From Qipengyuania spongiae (lineage in GTDB: Bacteria > Pseudomonadota > Alphaproteobacteria > Sphingomonadales > Sphingomonadaceae), in contig NZ_CP092471.1 in the NCBI RefSeq assembly GCF_026168555.1, forward strand, positions 2,242,501-2,306,500: a stretch of 64,000 nucleotides of DNA, written 5' to 3'. Made by a program: the position numbers and the translations under genes. Shown piece after piece: positions 39,328 to 49,169 of this stretch. Each line of letters opens with the position of its first letter. The first letter of the stretch is position 1. The notes beneath the pieces were generated by a model. That model was not told the origin of the DNA. It worked only from the letters and a program-made list of their open reading frames with translations, and searched no databases.

Positions 39328-40464
39328 CTACTCGTAAAGTGCGTTAAGCCTCGCGAGCGCCCGTTCCGCCTCTGTGCGGTCGGGCGTCTCGTCGGCGACG
39401 CCATAGCCGAATTCGTCGTTCGGGCCGAGTATCTGCACGATCAGGCCGTCCCGGCGCGAGATCGCCTGCACCTGGTCGTAATACAGGGCGTAGCGCGCTT
39501 CGGGTTGAGGAACGAGCCACGCGATCTGGCCGCGAACCGGCACGAGATCGGGATCGCCCCAAACCTTCCTCGCTCCGTAGCCGAGACAATTCACGACGAC
39601 CGGCTCGTTCAATGCGAGGGCGGCCGCCCGGTCGAGAAAGCTGCGTTTCTCCATCCGCCCGCCCTTGAGCAGAAACAGCCTCATCAAGCGGTCGGCATAT
39701 TCCGAAACGTTGAAGATCATCGCCTCCCCGCCTCTGACGAAGCGCCCGGGGAAAGGATTGGCGACGCCCTCCACCGCGCCCCAGTCGGGCGTCAGATCGC
39801 GAACACGGCGATTGAGATGCAGGAAGTCCCGGCTCGCACGCGATTGCGGGGCATCCCCGCCAGCCACGTTGTATTGCGGCACGTACTCGACCGGGTCGCC
39901 GGCAAGGCCGATCATCTGTTGATGCACCGTGTGAGAGCGGCGAGTCCATGCCTCCCACCGCTCGGCGAAACCGGGTTCGACGGCGTCCTCGAGCGCTATG
40001 CGGCTGCTCGGCGACCACACTCCCGTCGCGCGCGCGGATCGCGAATCCGGAAGGAACTCGCGCGCATAGATCGTCACCTCGGCCCCGGTATCGATCAGTG
40101 CCAGCGCGGTCGTCATTCCGATCGCACCCGCCCCGAGTACCGCGAAACGACCTGCGCCCGTCTGGCGGGCCAGCCGAGCTGCCTCCTCTGCGCAGCCCCA
40201 GGAGAGCGACCAGCCCGACCCGCCGTGTCCGTAATTGTGGATCACGGTCTTGTCACCGAAGGGTTCGGCCTCGAGGCGCGGGCCGGCCGGGCGGAAAGGG
40301 CGCGCGCACACCGAAATCCGCATCAGCCGCGCCGGATCGAACTTCAGCCTGTTCAGATGCAGGCCGACCGGCGGCTTCGACGCCGGAGCGACCGGAATGC
40401 CGGTGCAAGCCGCCAGCATGGTGACGGCCGCACCGGCAATGAACTCGCGGCGTTCCAGCCTCAT
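39328..40464 (-). CDS. FAD-dependent oxidoreductase (D-amino-acid oxidase type) with Tat/lipoprotein signal
   Basis: 378 residues. The N-terminus RLERREFIAGAAVTMLAAC combines an RR motif with a lipobox, implying Tat export and lipid anchoring. The FAD motif FAVLGAGAIGMTTALALIDTG follows at about 90. Later segments include VVVNCLGYGARKVWGD and VPVRGQIAWL, typical of DAO-family proteins such as D-aspartate oxidase. Substrate unknown. Lies 35 bases downstream of cysK on the same strand, so it may end an MFS-cysK-DAO transcript. Confidence 0.85.
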   Translation of the reverse strand: MRLERREFIAGAAVTMLAACTGIPVAPASKPPVGLHLNRLKFDPARLMRISVCARPFRPAGPRLEAEPFGDKTVIHNYGHGGSGWSLSWGCAEEAARLARQTGAGRFAVLGAGAIGMTTALALIDTGAEVTIYAREFLPDSRSARATGVWSPSSRIALEDAVEPGFAERWEAWTRRSHTVHQQMIGLAGDPVEYVPQYNVAGGDAPQSRASRDFLHLNRRVRDLTPDWGAVEGVANPFPGRFVRGGEAMIFNVSEYADRLMRLFLLKGGRMEKRSFLDRAAALALNEPVVVNCLGYGARKVWGDPDLVPVRGQIAWLVPQPEARYALYYDQVQAISRRDGLIVQILGPNDEFGYGVADETPDRTEAERALARLNALYE

Positions 40465-40499
40465 CGGTACCTTTCCCCAAGGCGAACGGTTCGAGCCGA

Positions 40500-41420
40500 T
40501 CAGCTTTCCGGCAGGAATTCCGGGACCGAAAGATAACGCTCGCCGGTGTCGTAATTGAATCCCAGCACCTTCGTACCCTTCTCGCATTCCTTCAGCTTCT
40601 GAGCGATGGCGGCAAGCGTCGCTCCGCTCGAAATGCCCACGAGCAGCCCCTCTTCCGCCGCCGAGCGCCGCGCCATTTCCTTCGCATCGGCAGGGTCGAC
40701 CTTGACCGCCCCGTCGATCGAGCCAGTGTGGAGATTGTCGGGAATGAACCCGGCGCCAATCCCCTGTATCGGGTGAGGGCCGGGCTCGCCCCCGGAGATG
40801 ACCGGAGACCCGGTCGGCTCGACCGCAAATGCCTTCAATTCGCTCCACGCCTTCTTCAGTTCCTCGGCGCAGCCGGTAAGGTGCCCCCCGGTGCCAACGC
40901 CGGTGATGAGCATGTCGAAGGGCGCATCGCGAAAGTCGTCGAGAATCTCCTGCGCAGTCGTCCGAGCATGAACCTTCCAGTTCGATTCATTGTCGAACTG
41001 GCTCGGCATCCAGGCACCTTCGGTCTGTTCGACCAATTCCTTCGCACGCGAGATCGCGGCGCCCATGCCGCCTTCCTTCGGCGTCAAGTCGAACTCGGCG
41101 CCGTAGGCCAGCATCAAGCGCCGCCGTTCGATCGACATGCTTTCGGGCATGCACAGCACCAGCTTGTAGCCTTTCACCGCGGCCACCATGGCCAGACCGA
41201 TCCCGGTGTTGCCGCTGGTCGGCTCGATGATCGTTCCGCCGGGCTTGAGCTTACCTTCCTTCTCGGCATCCTCGACCATGGCGAGGGCGATACGGTCCTT
41301 GATCGAACCGCCGGGATTGGCCCGTTCGGACTTGATCCAGACTTCGTGGTCCGGGAACAGGCGAGAAAGGCGGATATGCGGCGTCCGGCCGATGGTTTCG
41401 AGGACGTTGGCGGCTCTCAT
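40500..41420 (-). CDS. cysK: Cysteine synthase (O-acetylserine sulfhydrylase)
   Basis: PLP-dependent formation of cysteine from O-acetylserine and sulfide. 306 residues. PLP-lysine in [13 protein letters not shown], the substrate loop [14 protein letters not shown], the phosphate loop [11 protein letters not shown] and GISSGAT near the C-terminus. Coupled to the upstream MFS gene by ATGA. Confidence 0.96.
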   Translation of the reverse strand: MRAANVLETIGRTPHIRLSRLFPDHEVWIKSERANPGGSIKDRIALAMVEDAEKEGKLKPGGTIIEPTSGNTGIGLAMVAAVKGYKLVLCMPESMSIERRRLMLAYGAEFDLTPKEGGMGAAISRAKELVEQTEGAWMPSQFDNESNWKVHARTTAQEILDDFRDAPFDMLITGVGTGGHLTGCAEELKKAWSELKAFAVEPTGSPVISGGEPGPHPIQGIGAGFIPDNLHTGSIDGAVKVDPADAKEMARRSAAEEGLLVGISSGATLAAIAQKLKECEKGTKVLGFNYDTGERYLSVPEFLPES

Positions 41421-42724
41421 GGTATGCGCTCCTGCAGAATTTCTTCGGGTGTCTCTTTCAACAATTCATCAGGCGGGTCGAAGGTCCGGGTCGTTCGCAG
41501 AACCGGGAAAATCCGCGACCACATCGCGACTGTGACGATCGCGCCGATCCCGCCCGCAATCACGGCAATCGCCGGGCCGAAGACGCTGGCCAGAAAGCCC
41601 GAAAACGCATCGCCGCCCTCGTTCGAGGCACTGATGGTAAGCAGGCTGGCGGATGAAACGCGGCCCCGCTTGTCGTCGGGCGTGTGCAATTGGATGAGCG
41701 ACTGGCGGATATAGACGCTGAACATGTCTGCCGCGCCTACGATCACCAGCATGGCGAGACTGAGCGGCATGAAACGCGACAGGCCGAAGACGATGGTCGC
41801 CACCCCGAACACCGCGACCGCCCACAACATCTTGGGGCCGACATCGCTTTTGAGCGGGCGAAAGCTGAACCAGGCAGCGGTGATCGCCGCGCCCACCGCC
41901 GGGGCGGCCGCGAGCTGTGCGAGGCCGGTCTCGCCGACCTGAAGAATATCGTAGGCGAAGGGTGGGAACAGTGCCGTAGCGCCGGCGAGGAAAACCGCCA
42001 TCAGGTCGAGTGTGATGGCTCCGAGCACCATCTTGTTGCGGACCACGTAGCGCCAGCCATCGATCACCTGCCCGATCGGACGCTGCGCGCCTGTGATGGG
42101 CGAGCGTGGAACCTTGCCGATCGTGCTGATGGCGAGGATCGCGACGAGGAACAGAACGGTAGAGATTGCATAGGGAAGGGCCGGAGCTGCGTCGTAGGCG
42201 TAGCCTCCGACCGCCGGACCGATGATCATGCCCGTTTGCCAGGCGATCGAGGATAGTGCGATAGCGTTCGGCAGGATCGGCTTGGGCACCAGGTTTGGCG
42301 CGAGCGCCGAAAGCGCAGGCCCGTTGAATGCCCGGACTACACCAAGCAGCACGGCGACTGCGAAGAGCGAGGTGATCCGCAACTCGCCCGTCCAAGTCAG
42401 CCAAGCTAGGATAGACGCGCCGATCAGTTGCAGCAGGATGGTCAGCCGAGCGACGGTCTTGCGGTTGAAACGGTCCGCTGCGAGCCCGGAAAAAGGCGAC
42501 AGCACGAACAGGGGCAGGAACTGGAGCAGCCCGATCAGCGCCAGCTGTCCGGACGCGGCGAAGGCATCCATCCCGCTCTCGCGCGATATCGTGTAGGTCT
42601 GCCACCCGATGATGAGGATCATCGCATACTGTCCGACCACCATCGCAAACCGCGCGACGAGATAGGCGCGGAAATTATGGATGCGGAGGGGGGAGGTGTC
42701 GGGCGATGTCTCGGCGGTATTCAC
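41417..42724 (-). CDS. MFS transporter (EntS-like/MFS_3)
   Basis: 435 residues with about twelve hydrophobic helices. [20 protein letters not shown] is the MFS loop-2/3 motif. The general pattern ([40 protein letters not shown]) matches the EntS/transmembrane-secretion-effector group, mostly exporters. The stop overlaps the cysK ATG. A role in exporting a cysteine-related metabolite is possible but not shown. Confidence 0.88.
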   Translation of the reverse strand: MNTAETSPDTSPLRIHNFRAYLVARFAMVVGQYAMILIIGWQTYTISRESGMDAFAASGQLALIGLLQFLPLFVLSPFSGLAADRFNRKTVARLTILLQLIGASILAWLTWTGELRITSLFAVAVLLGVVRAFNGPALSALAPNLVPKPILPNAIALSSIAWQTGMIIGPAVGGYAYDAAPALPYAISTVLFLVAILAISTIGKVPRSPITGAQRPIGQVIDGWRYVVRNKMVLGAITLDLMAVFLAGATALFPPFAYDILQVGETGLAQLAAAPAVGAAITAAWFSFRPLKSDVGPKMLWAVAVFGVATIVFGLSRFMPLSLAMLVIVGAADMFSVYIRQSLIQLHTPDDKRGRVSSASLLTISASNEGGDAFSGFLASVFGPAIAVIAGGIGAIVTVAMWSRIFPVLRTTRTFDPPDELLKETPEEILQERIP

Positions 42725-42785
42725 GCCGTCGCCATGGCAGCGCGGCGTGTCCGACTAAAGGAAATTCTCGTGCGGCGAGCGTCGA

Positions 42786-43124
42786 TCAGCGCGAGCGGCG
42801 CAGGCGCGGATTGGGCTGCAATGTGTCGATCATCGCCAGGAAATCGTCGACGCGAATGATCCGTTCGAACTGGAATCCCGCGCGATTGTCGCGAATCCAG
42901 ATGCAATAGGCCTCGATCCGTCCGATCACGGGCAGCCGCACGATGACACGATCACCGCGCACCAGGTCCCGCGCATCGTCGATCATGAAGCCGTTCGCCG
43001 AGATATTGGCGATGTGCATTCGTGCATCGCCATGCCGGAAATGTTCGGCAATCACCCGATGGTCGATCGGATGGCGCGCAAGGCGGCGCTGATCGGTGAC
43101 GCTGAGCTGGGCTCCCGCGGACAT
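42786..43124 (-). CDS. PilZ domain protein, probable c-di-GMP receptor
   Basis: 112 residues, a single PilZ domain. The two c-di-GMP contact motifs are present: the basic RRLARH segment (residues 13-18) and NISANG (40-45), a form of (D/N)xSxxG. GGAGGG precedes the ATG. No partner domain is fused, so it presumably acts by protein contact, for example on motility or envelope functions. Confidence 0.88.
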   Translation of the reverse strand: MSAGAQLSVTDQRRLARHPIDHRVIAEHFRHGDARMHIANISANGFMIDDARDLVRGDRVIVRLPVIGRIEAYCIWIRDNRAGFQFERIIRVDDFLAMIDTLQPNPRLRRSR

Positions 43125-43234
43125 GTTGGCTTCCCTCCGAACGATGGCGTGGAGGAAGGTGATGAGCGAAAAAGGCTGACAACCCGTTAAGGCGAATGTT
43201 CCGCAAGCGGATCGTTCGGTCCTTTTTGGCGGGT

Positions 43235-44464
43235 TCAGGGACGAAGAACGGCGTGTTTCTTTCGGCCCAGGCTTAGCCGCGCCTCTTCCCCCGCTTCGAG
43301 CAGCAGGATCTCGGCCGGATCGGACAGCACGCGGTCGTCGAGCCTGACCGCGCCTTCGGCCAGCTTGCGCTTGGCTTCCTTGTTCGATGCGGTGAAGCCG
43401 AGCTCGGTCAGAGCGGCGGCGACGCGTATGCCTTCCTTGCCGAGCGAGAGAATGGGAAGATCCTCGCCCAGACCGCCTCCGGCGAAGGTGTCGCGCGCTG
43501 TTGCTTCGGCGAGACGGGCCGCTTCTTCGCCGCGAACGAGTTTGGTGACCTCGTTCGCCAGAACGATCTTGGCATCGTTGATCTCGGAGCCCTGGAGCCG
43601 TTCGAGCCGTGCGATCTCGTCGAGCGGCAGGTCGGTGAACAGCCGCAGGAAGCGCGCAACGTCGCGGTCGTCGACATTGCGCCAGTATTGCCAGAAATCG
43701 TAGGAGCCGAGCTGGTCCTCGTTGAGCCACACCGCGCCGTTGGCGGTCTTGCCCATTTTTCCGCCGTCCGCCGTCGTCAGCAGGGGTGTAGTGACACCAT
43801 AGACCTCGCGCCCGTCCATCCGACGCGTGAGTTCGATCCCGTTGACGATATTGCCCCACTGATCGCTCCCGCCCATCTGCAAGCGACAGCCGAGACGATC
43901 GCTGAGTTCGCGGAAATCGTAGGCCTGAAGGATCATGTAATTGAATTCGAGGAAGCTCAGCGATTGCTCGCGGTCGAGCCGCAGTTTCACCGAATCGAAG
44001 CTGAGCATCCGGTTCACCGAAAAATGCTGGCCTACCTCGCGCAGGAACGGGATATATTCGAGCCGGTCGAGCCATTCGGCGTTGTCGACCATGACCGCGT
44101 CGGTCGGCCCGTCGCCGAAGGTGAGGAAGCGCTCGAACACGGTACGGATCGAGGCGACATTGGCGGCGATGCGCGTATCGTCCATCAGACTGCGCGCCTC
44201 GTCCTTGAAGCTGGGATCGCCGATCTTGCCGGTGCCGCCGCCCATCAGCACGATCGGCTTGTGCCCGGTCTGCTGCATCCGGCGCAGGAGCATGATCTGT
44301 ACCATGGAGCCGACATGGAGGCTGGGCGCGGTCGGATCGAAGCCGATATATCCTGGGACGATTTCCTTCGCGGCGAGCGCGTCGAGCCCTTCCGCGTCGG
44401 TGGTCTGGTGGATATAGCCGCGCGTCTCCAGCACGCGCATCAGGTCGGATCTGTAGTCGCTCAT
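43235..44464 (-). CDS. tyrS: Tyrosine-tRNA ligase
   Basis: Class I aminoacyl-tRNA synthetase. 409 residues: [20 protein letters not shown] carries the HIGH-like [19 protein letters not shown] the substrate loop, [11 protein letters not shown] the KMSKS-like loop, and an S4-like RNA-binding domain ([18 protein letters not shown]) ends the protein. The start [13 protein letters not shown] lacks a clear ribosome site; upstream frame is open but not homologous. Only 32 bases separate it from the divergent gene. Confidence 0.96.
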   Translation of the reverse strand: MSDYRSDLMRVLETRGYIHQTTDAEGLDALAAKEIVPGYIGFDPTAPSLHVGSMVQIMLLRRMQQTGHKPIVLMGGGTGKIGDPSFKDEARSLMDDTRIAANVASIRTVFERFLTFGDGPTDAVMVDNAEWLDRLEYIPFLREVGQHFSVNRMLSFDSVKLRLDREQSLSFLEFNYMILQAYDFRELSDRLGCRLQMGGSDQWGNIVNGIELTRRMDGREVYGVTTPLLTTADGGKMGKTANGAVWLNEDQLGSYDFWQYWRNVDDRDVARFLRLFTDLPLDEIARLERLQGSEINDAKIVLANEVTKLVRGEEAARLAEATARDTFAGGGLGEDLPILSLGKEGIRVAAALTELGFTASNKEAKRKLAEGAVRLDDRVLSDPAEILLLEAGEEARLSLGRKKHAVLRP

Positions 44465-44496
44465 GATGCGAGCGCCGCTAGCATGGGAAGAAACGG

Positions 44497-45039
44497 GTGC
44501 AAACGCACGAATTGATCGCCCACCCGGACCATCCGCCGGTCGCGGTAAAAGGGATCGTCGCGAAGGCGTGGTGGGACGGGCCGCACTGGCTGAGGCTGCG
44601 CTGGCGGGTCGATGGCACCTCGCAGATCGTCCTCCCGCCTTTCGCGGGGCGGCGCCGGGCCGACGGTCTGTGGCGGACGACATGCTTCGAGCTGTTCGTC
44701 ACAGCGGCGGACGGCGAAGGCTACAGCGAGTTCAATTTTTCGCCATCGAACGCCTGGGCCGCCTATGATTTCGACCGTTATCGTGCGGGAATGAACGAGC
44801 GGATAGTCGATCGTTCACCCGTCGGTACATGGCGGGGAGGGCGATCTGCGCAGGGCATTTTCGACGGTGCACTGCCACGCAGAGCCGTGCCGGACGCGAC
44901 ACGCTTCGGAATGAACGCAGTCATCGAAGAGATAGGTGGCACCAAGTCGTACTGGGCAATCCGACATCCGCCCGGTCGGCCCGATTTCCACCATGCGGAT
45001 TGCTTTGACGGCCAATTCCCGCCACCAGTCCCGGCATGA
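44497..45039 (+). CDS. DOMON-like domain protein
   Basis: 180 residues. Beta-rich single domain ([60 protein letters not shown]) matching the DOMON-like proteins of sphingomonads, a fold that can bind sugars or haem. No signal peptide is seen. Starts at GTG with GGAAG upstream. Its stop overlaps the start of the NamZ gene (ATGA), so a role linked to cell-wall sugar recycling is plausible. Confidence 0.82.
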   Translation: MQTHELIAHPDHPPVAVKGIVAKAWWDGPHWLRLRWRVDGTSQIVLPPFAGRRRADGLWRTTCFELFVTAADGEGYSEFNFSPSNAWAAYDFDRYRAGMNERIVDRSPVGTWRGGRSAQGIFDGALPRRAVPDATRFGMNAVIEEIGGTKSYWAIRHPPGRPDFHHADCFDGQFPPPVPA

Positions 45040-46238
45040 AATTCGGCATCGATCGGCTTCTGTCCGAACCGGACCTGCGCAAACCGCTCGAGGGCAGGCG
45101 GGTCGCGCTCGTGGCGCATCCTGCCTCGGTCACGGCGGACCTTACGCACAGTCTCGACGCGTTGATCGCGGCGGGGGTGAACGTGACCAGCGCCTTCGGC
45201 CCGCAGCATGGTCTGAAAGGCGACAAGCAGGACAACATGGTCGAGACCGCGGACGAGACCGATCCGCAATACGGTATTCCCGTCTTCAGTCTCTATGGCG
45301 AGGTGCGCCGCCCGACCGGCCAGATGATGTCGAGCGCCGATGTCTTTCTGTTCGACCTTCAAGATCTCGGCTGCCGCATCTATACCTTCGTCACTACGCT
45401 GCTCTATCTGCTCGAAGAGGCGGCGAAGCACGACAAGAGCGTGTGGGTTCTCGACCGCCCGAACCCGGCCGGGCGCCCGGTCGAGGGGACCTTGCTCGAA
45501 CCGGGACACGAAAGCTTCGTCGGCGCCGCGCCCATGCCCATGCGGCACGGCCTGACCATGGGCGAGATGGGCCACTGGTTCATCGAGCATTTCGGGCTCG
45601 ATGTCGATTACCGCGTCATCGAGATGGAAGGTTGGCAACCTGACGGGCCGGGCCATGGCTGGCCGGTGGATCGCGTGTGGATTAACCCCTCGCCCAACGC
45701 CGCCAACGTCAACATGGCCCGCGCCTATGCCGGCACGGTGATGCTGGAAGGCACGACGTTGAGTGAGGCCAGAGGAACGACTCGGCCGCTCGAAGTACTG
45801 TTCGGCGCCCCAGATCTCGATGCAAAGGCCGTGTTGGCGGAGATGAAGGCATTCGCACCCGACTGGATCGAGGGCTGTGCCTTACGCGAATGCTGGTTCG
45901 AACCGACCTTCCACAAGCATGCAGGCGAGCTGTGCAACGGGTTGATGATCCACGCGGAAGGCCCGTTCTACAATCACGCCAGATTTCGACCCTGGCGGCT
46001 TCAAGCGCTTGCTTTCAAAGCAATTCGCAGACTGTATCCGGACTACGAACTCTGGCGCGATTTTCCCTATGAGTACGAGTTGGAACGCCTAGCGATCGAT
46101 GTGATCAACGGAGGCGCCACGCTACGCGAATGGGTCGAAGATACCGAGGCAAGGTCCGGCGATCTTCACTCAGTTGCCAGCCTCGACGAGAAAAATTGGC
46201 TGGAAGAAGTGGCGCGTTCGAAAATGTACCACCAATGA
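45036..46238 (+). CDS. DUF1343 protein, NamZ-type exo-beta-N-acetylmuramidase (GH171)
   Basis: 400 residues. Conserved segments of the family: VALVAHPASVTADLTHSLDA, FGPQHGLKGDKQDNM, VFSLYGEVRRPTGQMM, VFDLQDLG-type FLFDLQDLGCRIYTF, and ARAYAGTVMLEGTTLSEARG. Family members remove terminal MurNAc from peptidoglycan fragments. No signal peptide is visible, so it would act in the cytosol or be exported otherwise. Coupled on both sides by ATGA overlaps. Confidence 0.9.
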   Translation: MKFGIDRLLSEPDLRKPLEGRRVALVAHPASVTADLTHSLDALIAAGVNVTSAFGPQHGLKGDKQDNMVETADETDPQYGIPVFSLYGEVRRPTGQMMSSADVFLFDLQDLGCRIYTFVTTLLYLLEEAAKHDKSVWVLDRPNPAGRPVEGTLLEPGHESFVGAAPMPMRHGLTMGEMGHWFIEHFGLDVDYRVIEMEGWQPDGPGHGWPVDRVWINPSPNAANVNMARAYAGTVMLEGTTLSEARGTTRPLEVLFGAPDLDAKAVLAEMKAFAPDWIEGCALRECWFEPTFHKHAGELCNGLMIHAEGPFYNHARFRPWRLQALAFKAIRRLYPDYELWRDFPYEYELERLAIDVINGGATLREWVEDTEARSGDLHSVASLDEKNWLEEVARSKMYHQ

Positions 46239-47410
46239 TGAACGCGCTGGAACCCTTCTTCGCGCCAGTCGGGGTCGAGAAGTTTCGTGCCGAGTACTTT
46301 GAGCGCCGGCCGTTGCATCTGTCTGCACAGACAACCTCGCAGCGCTGCTCAACAGTCCGTTGGGAGGATGTGCTCGATTGGGTCGACGTCCTTCCAAAAT
46401 GGCGGGAGACCGGCCTGCAAATGATCATGGACAGCCGCCCGGTCGCTCGGGAGCATTTCGTGGTGTTGCGGGAAAGTGGTGGCGGTCCTGCCCTGGGTCC
46501 AGACAGCTCCTTGGTTGCTGCGATGATGAATCTCGGCGCTAGCCTGGTCCTCGATGGAGTCGAGGACATCGATGTCGGTTTGCGGCGTATTTGCAGCGCC
46601 TTGGCCAGCGCATTCGCAGGAAAAGCAGGGGTGAATGTATATTGTTCGCGCTCGGGGATTCAGGCTTTCGGCAGCCATTGCGATCCGCACGAAGTCTTTG
46701 TCGTCCAGTGCGAGGGTATCAAGGACTGGCGCATCTACGAAAACCGAGCTGAAGCACCTACTTCGGCAAGAATGGATCGCGACCAGTCCGTCATCGATCG
46801 ATCCAAAGGCGCGATAGCGCAGCAAATTACGATGAGACCGGGCGATCTGCTTTACATTCCGCGGGGCTTTTATCATGATGCAGTGGCCCGGACGGAACGT
46901 TCCCTGCATCTTACCTTTGGCGTCCAACCGCTTTACGGGCTGGCAGTCCTTGATCTCGTCAAGGAACTGGCCATGGACGATCCCGTTTTCCGTCAAAATC
47001 TGCCATCGGGCGAGCATGATCCGGATGGGCTTCGCCGGCAACTGACGGAGCTTTGCAAGAAGCTTCCAGAGCTCATCAATAGCCCGGGGTTCCTAGAAGA
47101 CATCGTGGTCCGGCAGAGAACCTTGGCGGCGCGACCTCGGGCGGTCGCGACCCAGGGTGAGCCAGGGCACACTTGGCAAAGGACGGATCGTTGGGCCAGC
47201 ATCGAGCAACCCAGCCAAGGGTCTGTGATATCGTTCGGCGGTGACCGTCGTTCGCTGTTGTATCTGGCGGATGCTGCGAATTGGCTGCTAGCCGCTTCGG
47301 TGTTTTCGGACGAGCAGTTACACGCACGCTTTTCGCATCATCCCGTTAGGGAGCTGGATGATCTTCTCGCATGGTTTGCGAAAACAGGACTTGTCCGACG
47401 GCTTGACTAG
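46235..47410 (+). CDS. JmjC/cupin-4 family oxygenase-like protein
   Basis: 391 residues with the Fe(II) site of 2-oxoglutarate hydroxylases: FGSHCDPHEVFVVQ (His about 148, Asp 150) and IPRGFYHDAVA (third His about 213). ROXA/YcfD relatives hydroxylate ribosomal proteins; this one is divergent and has a C-terminal winged-helix-like part. Its ATG overlaps the NamZ stop (ATGA). Base composition is lower in G+C than the two genes before it, which may mean separate origin. Confidence 0.85.
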   Translation: MMNALEPFFAPVGVEKFRAEYFERRPLHLSAQTTSQRCSTVRWEDVLDWVDVLPKWRETGLQMIMDSRPVAREHFVVLRESGGGPALGPDSSLVAAMMNLGASLVLDGVEDIDVGLRRICSALASAFAGKAGVNVYCSRSGIQAFGSHCDPHEVFVVQCEGIKDWRIYENRAEAPTSARMDRDQSVIDRSKGAIAQQITMRPGDLLYIPRGFYHDAVARTERSLHLTFGVQPLYGLAVLDLVKELAMDDPVFRQNLPSGEHDPDGLRRQLTELCKKLPELINSPGFLEDIVVRQRTLAARPRAVATQGEPGHTWQRTDRWASIEQPSQGSVISFGGDRRSLLYLADAANWLLAASVFSDEQLHARFSHHPVRELDDLLAWFAKTGLVRRLD

Positions 47411-47438
47411 AGCCGCACGATAACGGCGCATAGAGCAT

Positions 47439-47819
47439 CTAGTCTGCCTGCATGAATTTCGCCTCGTCTCCAGGTTCGGGACCAGGTCGAAGATCGTCCG
47501 TGTCATGCGCCATGACTAAAACCGGGCAACCATCGATACGTTTTTCTACTGCTTTCACGAACAGAGGATCCACGGATCGTTCGTTTCCATTATGGATTTC
47601 CGGCAATCCATTTTCCGCGCGAACGCGCCGAATGGTATCCGCGCATTTCTTAGATTGCGGTCCGGCATCATCGATGTCGCGCCAGTTTGTGGCCGGTCTT
47701 TCGTATGCCGGCTGATCGAACAAAGCCGGCGGTGTGAAAGCTCTTTCGTGAGTGGAACCCGGGCTTGCCGATAATCCGACAGCGAGCGTGGCGACGAACC
47801 GGATTTTGTTAATCAGCAT
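47439..47819 (-). CDS. Exported protein of unknown function
   Basis: 126 residues with a signal peptide (LINKIRFVATLAVGLSASPG), then an acidic, mostly polar domain with two Cys (KKCADTIRRV and IDGCPVLVM) that could pair. Not recognised. The ATG at 47819 is preferred because it begins the signal; a TTG six codons upstream is possible. Converges with the JmjC gene and, like it, is less GC-rich than the neighbourhood. Confidence 0.6.
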   Translation of the reverse strand: MLINKIRFVATLAVGLSASPGSTHERAFTPPALFDQPAYERPATNWRDIDDAGPQSKKCADTIRRVRAENGLPEIHNGNERSVDPLFVKAVEKRIDGCPVLVMAHDTDDLRPGPEPGDEAKFMQAD

Positions 47820-47855
47820 GGTGTTAATCGCTCCCAACCTGGCAAAAATCAGTTT

Positions 47856-49037
47856 TTACGCCTGTTTGCGGCTTAACTCGCGCATCGCATCGTCCAAGCC
47901 GTCTAGCGTGAGCGGATACATACGATCGTTGACCAGCTGTTTGATCACCCGCGTCGACTGCGAGTAGTTCCACTGCTTTTCGGGTACGGGATTGAGCCAC
48001 ACGGTCGCGGGATAAGTGTTGGTCACCCTTTGCATCCAGGTGGCGCCCGCTTCCTCGTTCATGTGCTCGACACTGCCGCCGGGATGGGTGATTTCATAGG
48101 GACTCATGGCCGCATCACCCACGAAGACGACCTTGTAGTCGTGGCCGTATTTGTGGAGCACGTCCCAGGTCTTGGTACGCTCCTGCCAGCGGCGGCGGTT
48201 ATCCTTCCACACGCCTTCGTAGAGGCAATTGTGGAAATAGAAGAATTCGAGATTCTTGAACTCGGTGGTCGCTGCGCTGAACAGCTCTTCGGTGATCTTG
48301 ATGAATGGATCCATCGAGCCGCCGACATCGAGGAACAGCAATAGCTTGACCGCATTGCGACGCTCGGGCCGCATATGGATATCGAGCCAGCCCTGCTTTG
48401 CCGTGCCTTCGATAGTGGCGTCCATGTCGAGCTGATCCGCCGCACCCTCGCGCGCGAAGCGCCGCAGGCGGCGCAGGGCCATCTTGATATTGCGGGTGCC
48501 AAGTTCCTTCGTGTTGTCGAGGTTCTTGAACTCGCGCTTGTCCCACACCTTGATCGCGCGCTTGTGGCGGCTTTCCCCGCCGATGCGCACGCCTTCGGGA
48601 TTGTAGCCTGAATTGCCGAAAGGACTGGTGCCGCCAGTTCCGATCCACTTGCTGCCGCCTTGGTGCTGCTCCTTCTGTTCCTCGAGCCGCTTCTTCAGCG
48701 TGTCCATGATCTCGTCCCAGTCGCCCAGGCTCTTGATCTGTTCCATTTCTTCCGGGCTCAGGAATTTCTCGGCAACGGCTTTCAGCCAGTCTTCAGGCAC
48801 GTCGACGGGATTCTGCCCGTAATCGGACATGATGCCCTTGAAGACCTTGGAGAAGACCTGGTCGAACCGGTCGAGCAGCCCTTCGTCCTTCACGAAAGTG
48901 GCGCGCGATAGGTAATAGAAGGCTTCGGGCGATTGTTCGATCACCTCGCGATCGAGCGCCTCGAGCAGCGTCAGATGTTCCTTGAAACTCGCCGGGATCC
49001 CGGCCGCGCGCAACTCGTCGACGAAATCGAAAAACAT
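47856..49037 (-). CDS. VWA domain protein, CoxE type
   Basis: 393 residues. N-terminal helical part (FFDFVDELRAAGIPASFKEH), a charged middle, and a C-terminal von Willebrand A domain with a MIDAS-like LLLFLDVGGSMDPF. CoxE-type proteins work with MoxR AAA+ ATPases in inserting cofactors or remodelling complexes. The matching MoxR gene is on the same strand 1.5 kb upstream, separated by a chemotaxis gene. AGAAGG precedes the chosen ATG. Confidence 0.92.
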   Translation of the reverse strand: MFFDFVDELRAAGIPASFKEHLTLLEALDREVIEQSPEAFYYLSRATFVKDEGLLDRFDQVFSKVFKGIMSDYGQNPVDVPEDWLKAVAEKFLSPEEMEQIKSLGDWDEIMDTLKKRLEEQKEQHQGGSKWIGTGGTSPFGNSGYNPEGVRIGGESRHKRAIKVWDKREFKNLDNTKELGTRNIKMALRRLRRFAREGAADQLDMDATIEGTAKQGWLDIHMRPERRNAVKLLLFLDVGGSMDPFIKITEELFSAATTEFKNLEFFYFHNCLYEGVWKDNRRRWQERTKTWDVLHKYGHDYKVVFVGDAAMSPYEITHPGGSVEHMNEEAGATWMQRVTNTYPATVWLNPVPEKQWNYSQSTRVIKQLVNDRMYPLTLDGLDDAMRELSRKQA

Positions 49038-49169
49038 GGCGAACCTTCTAGGCCGCGCCGCGTCCCAGTTCCAGTCCCATGAGCGCGACACGTCCCGGCG
49101 AGGCGTTTAACCGAGCGATAACCATCTGCGCGTAGAGGCTCGGTACGCGAATCGGGGGCTCACGCGACA

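Noticed and set aside
42786..44075. A long minus-strand frame continuing the PilZ gene upstream into tyrS
   Set aside because: The PilZ protein begins at its own ATG with a strong ribosome site. The upstream part is tyrS sequence in another frame.
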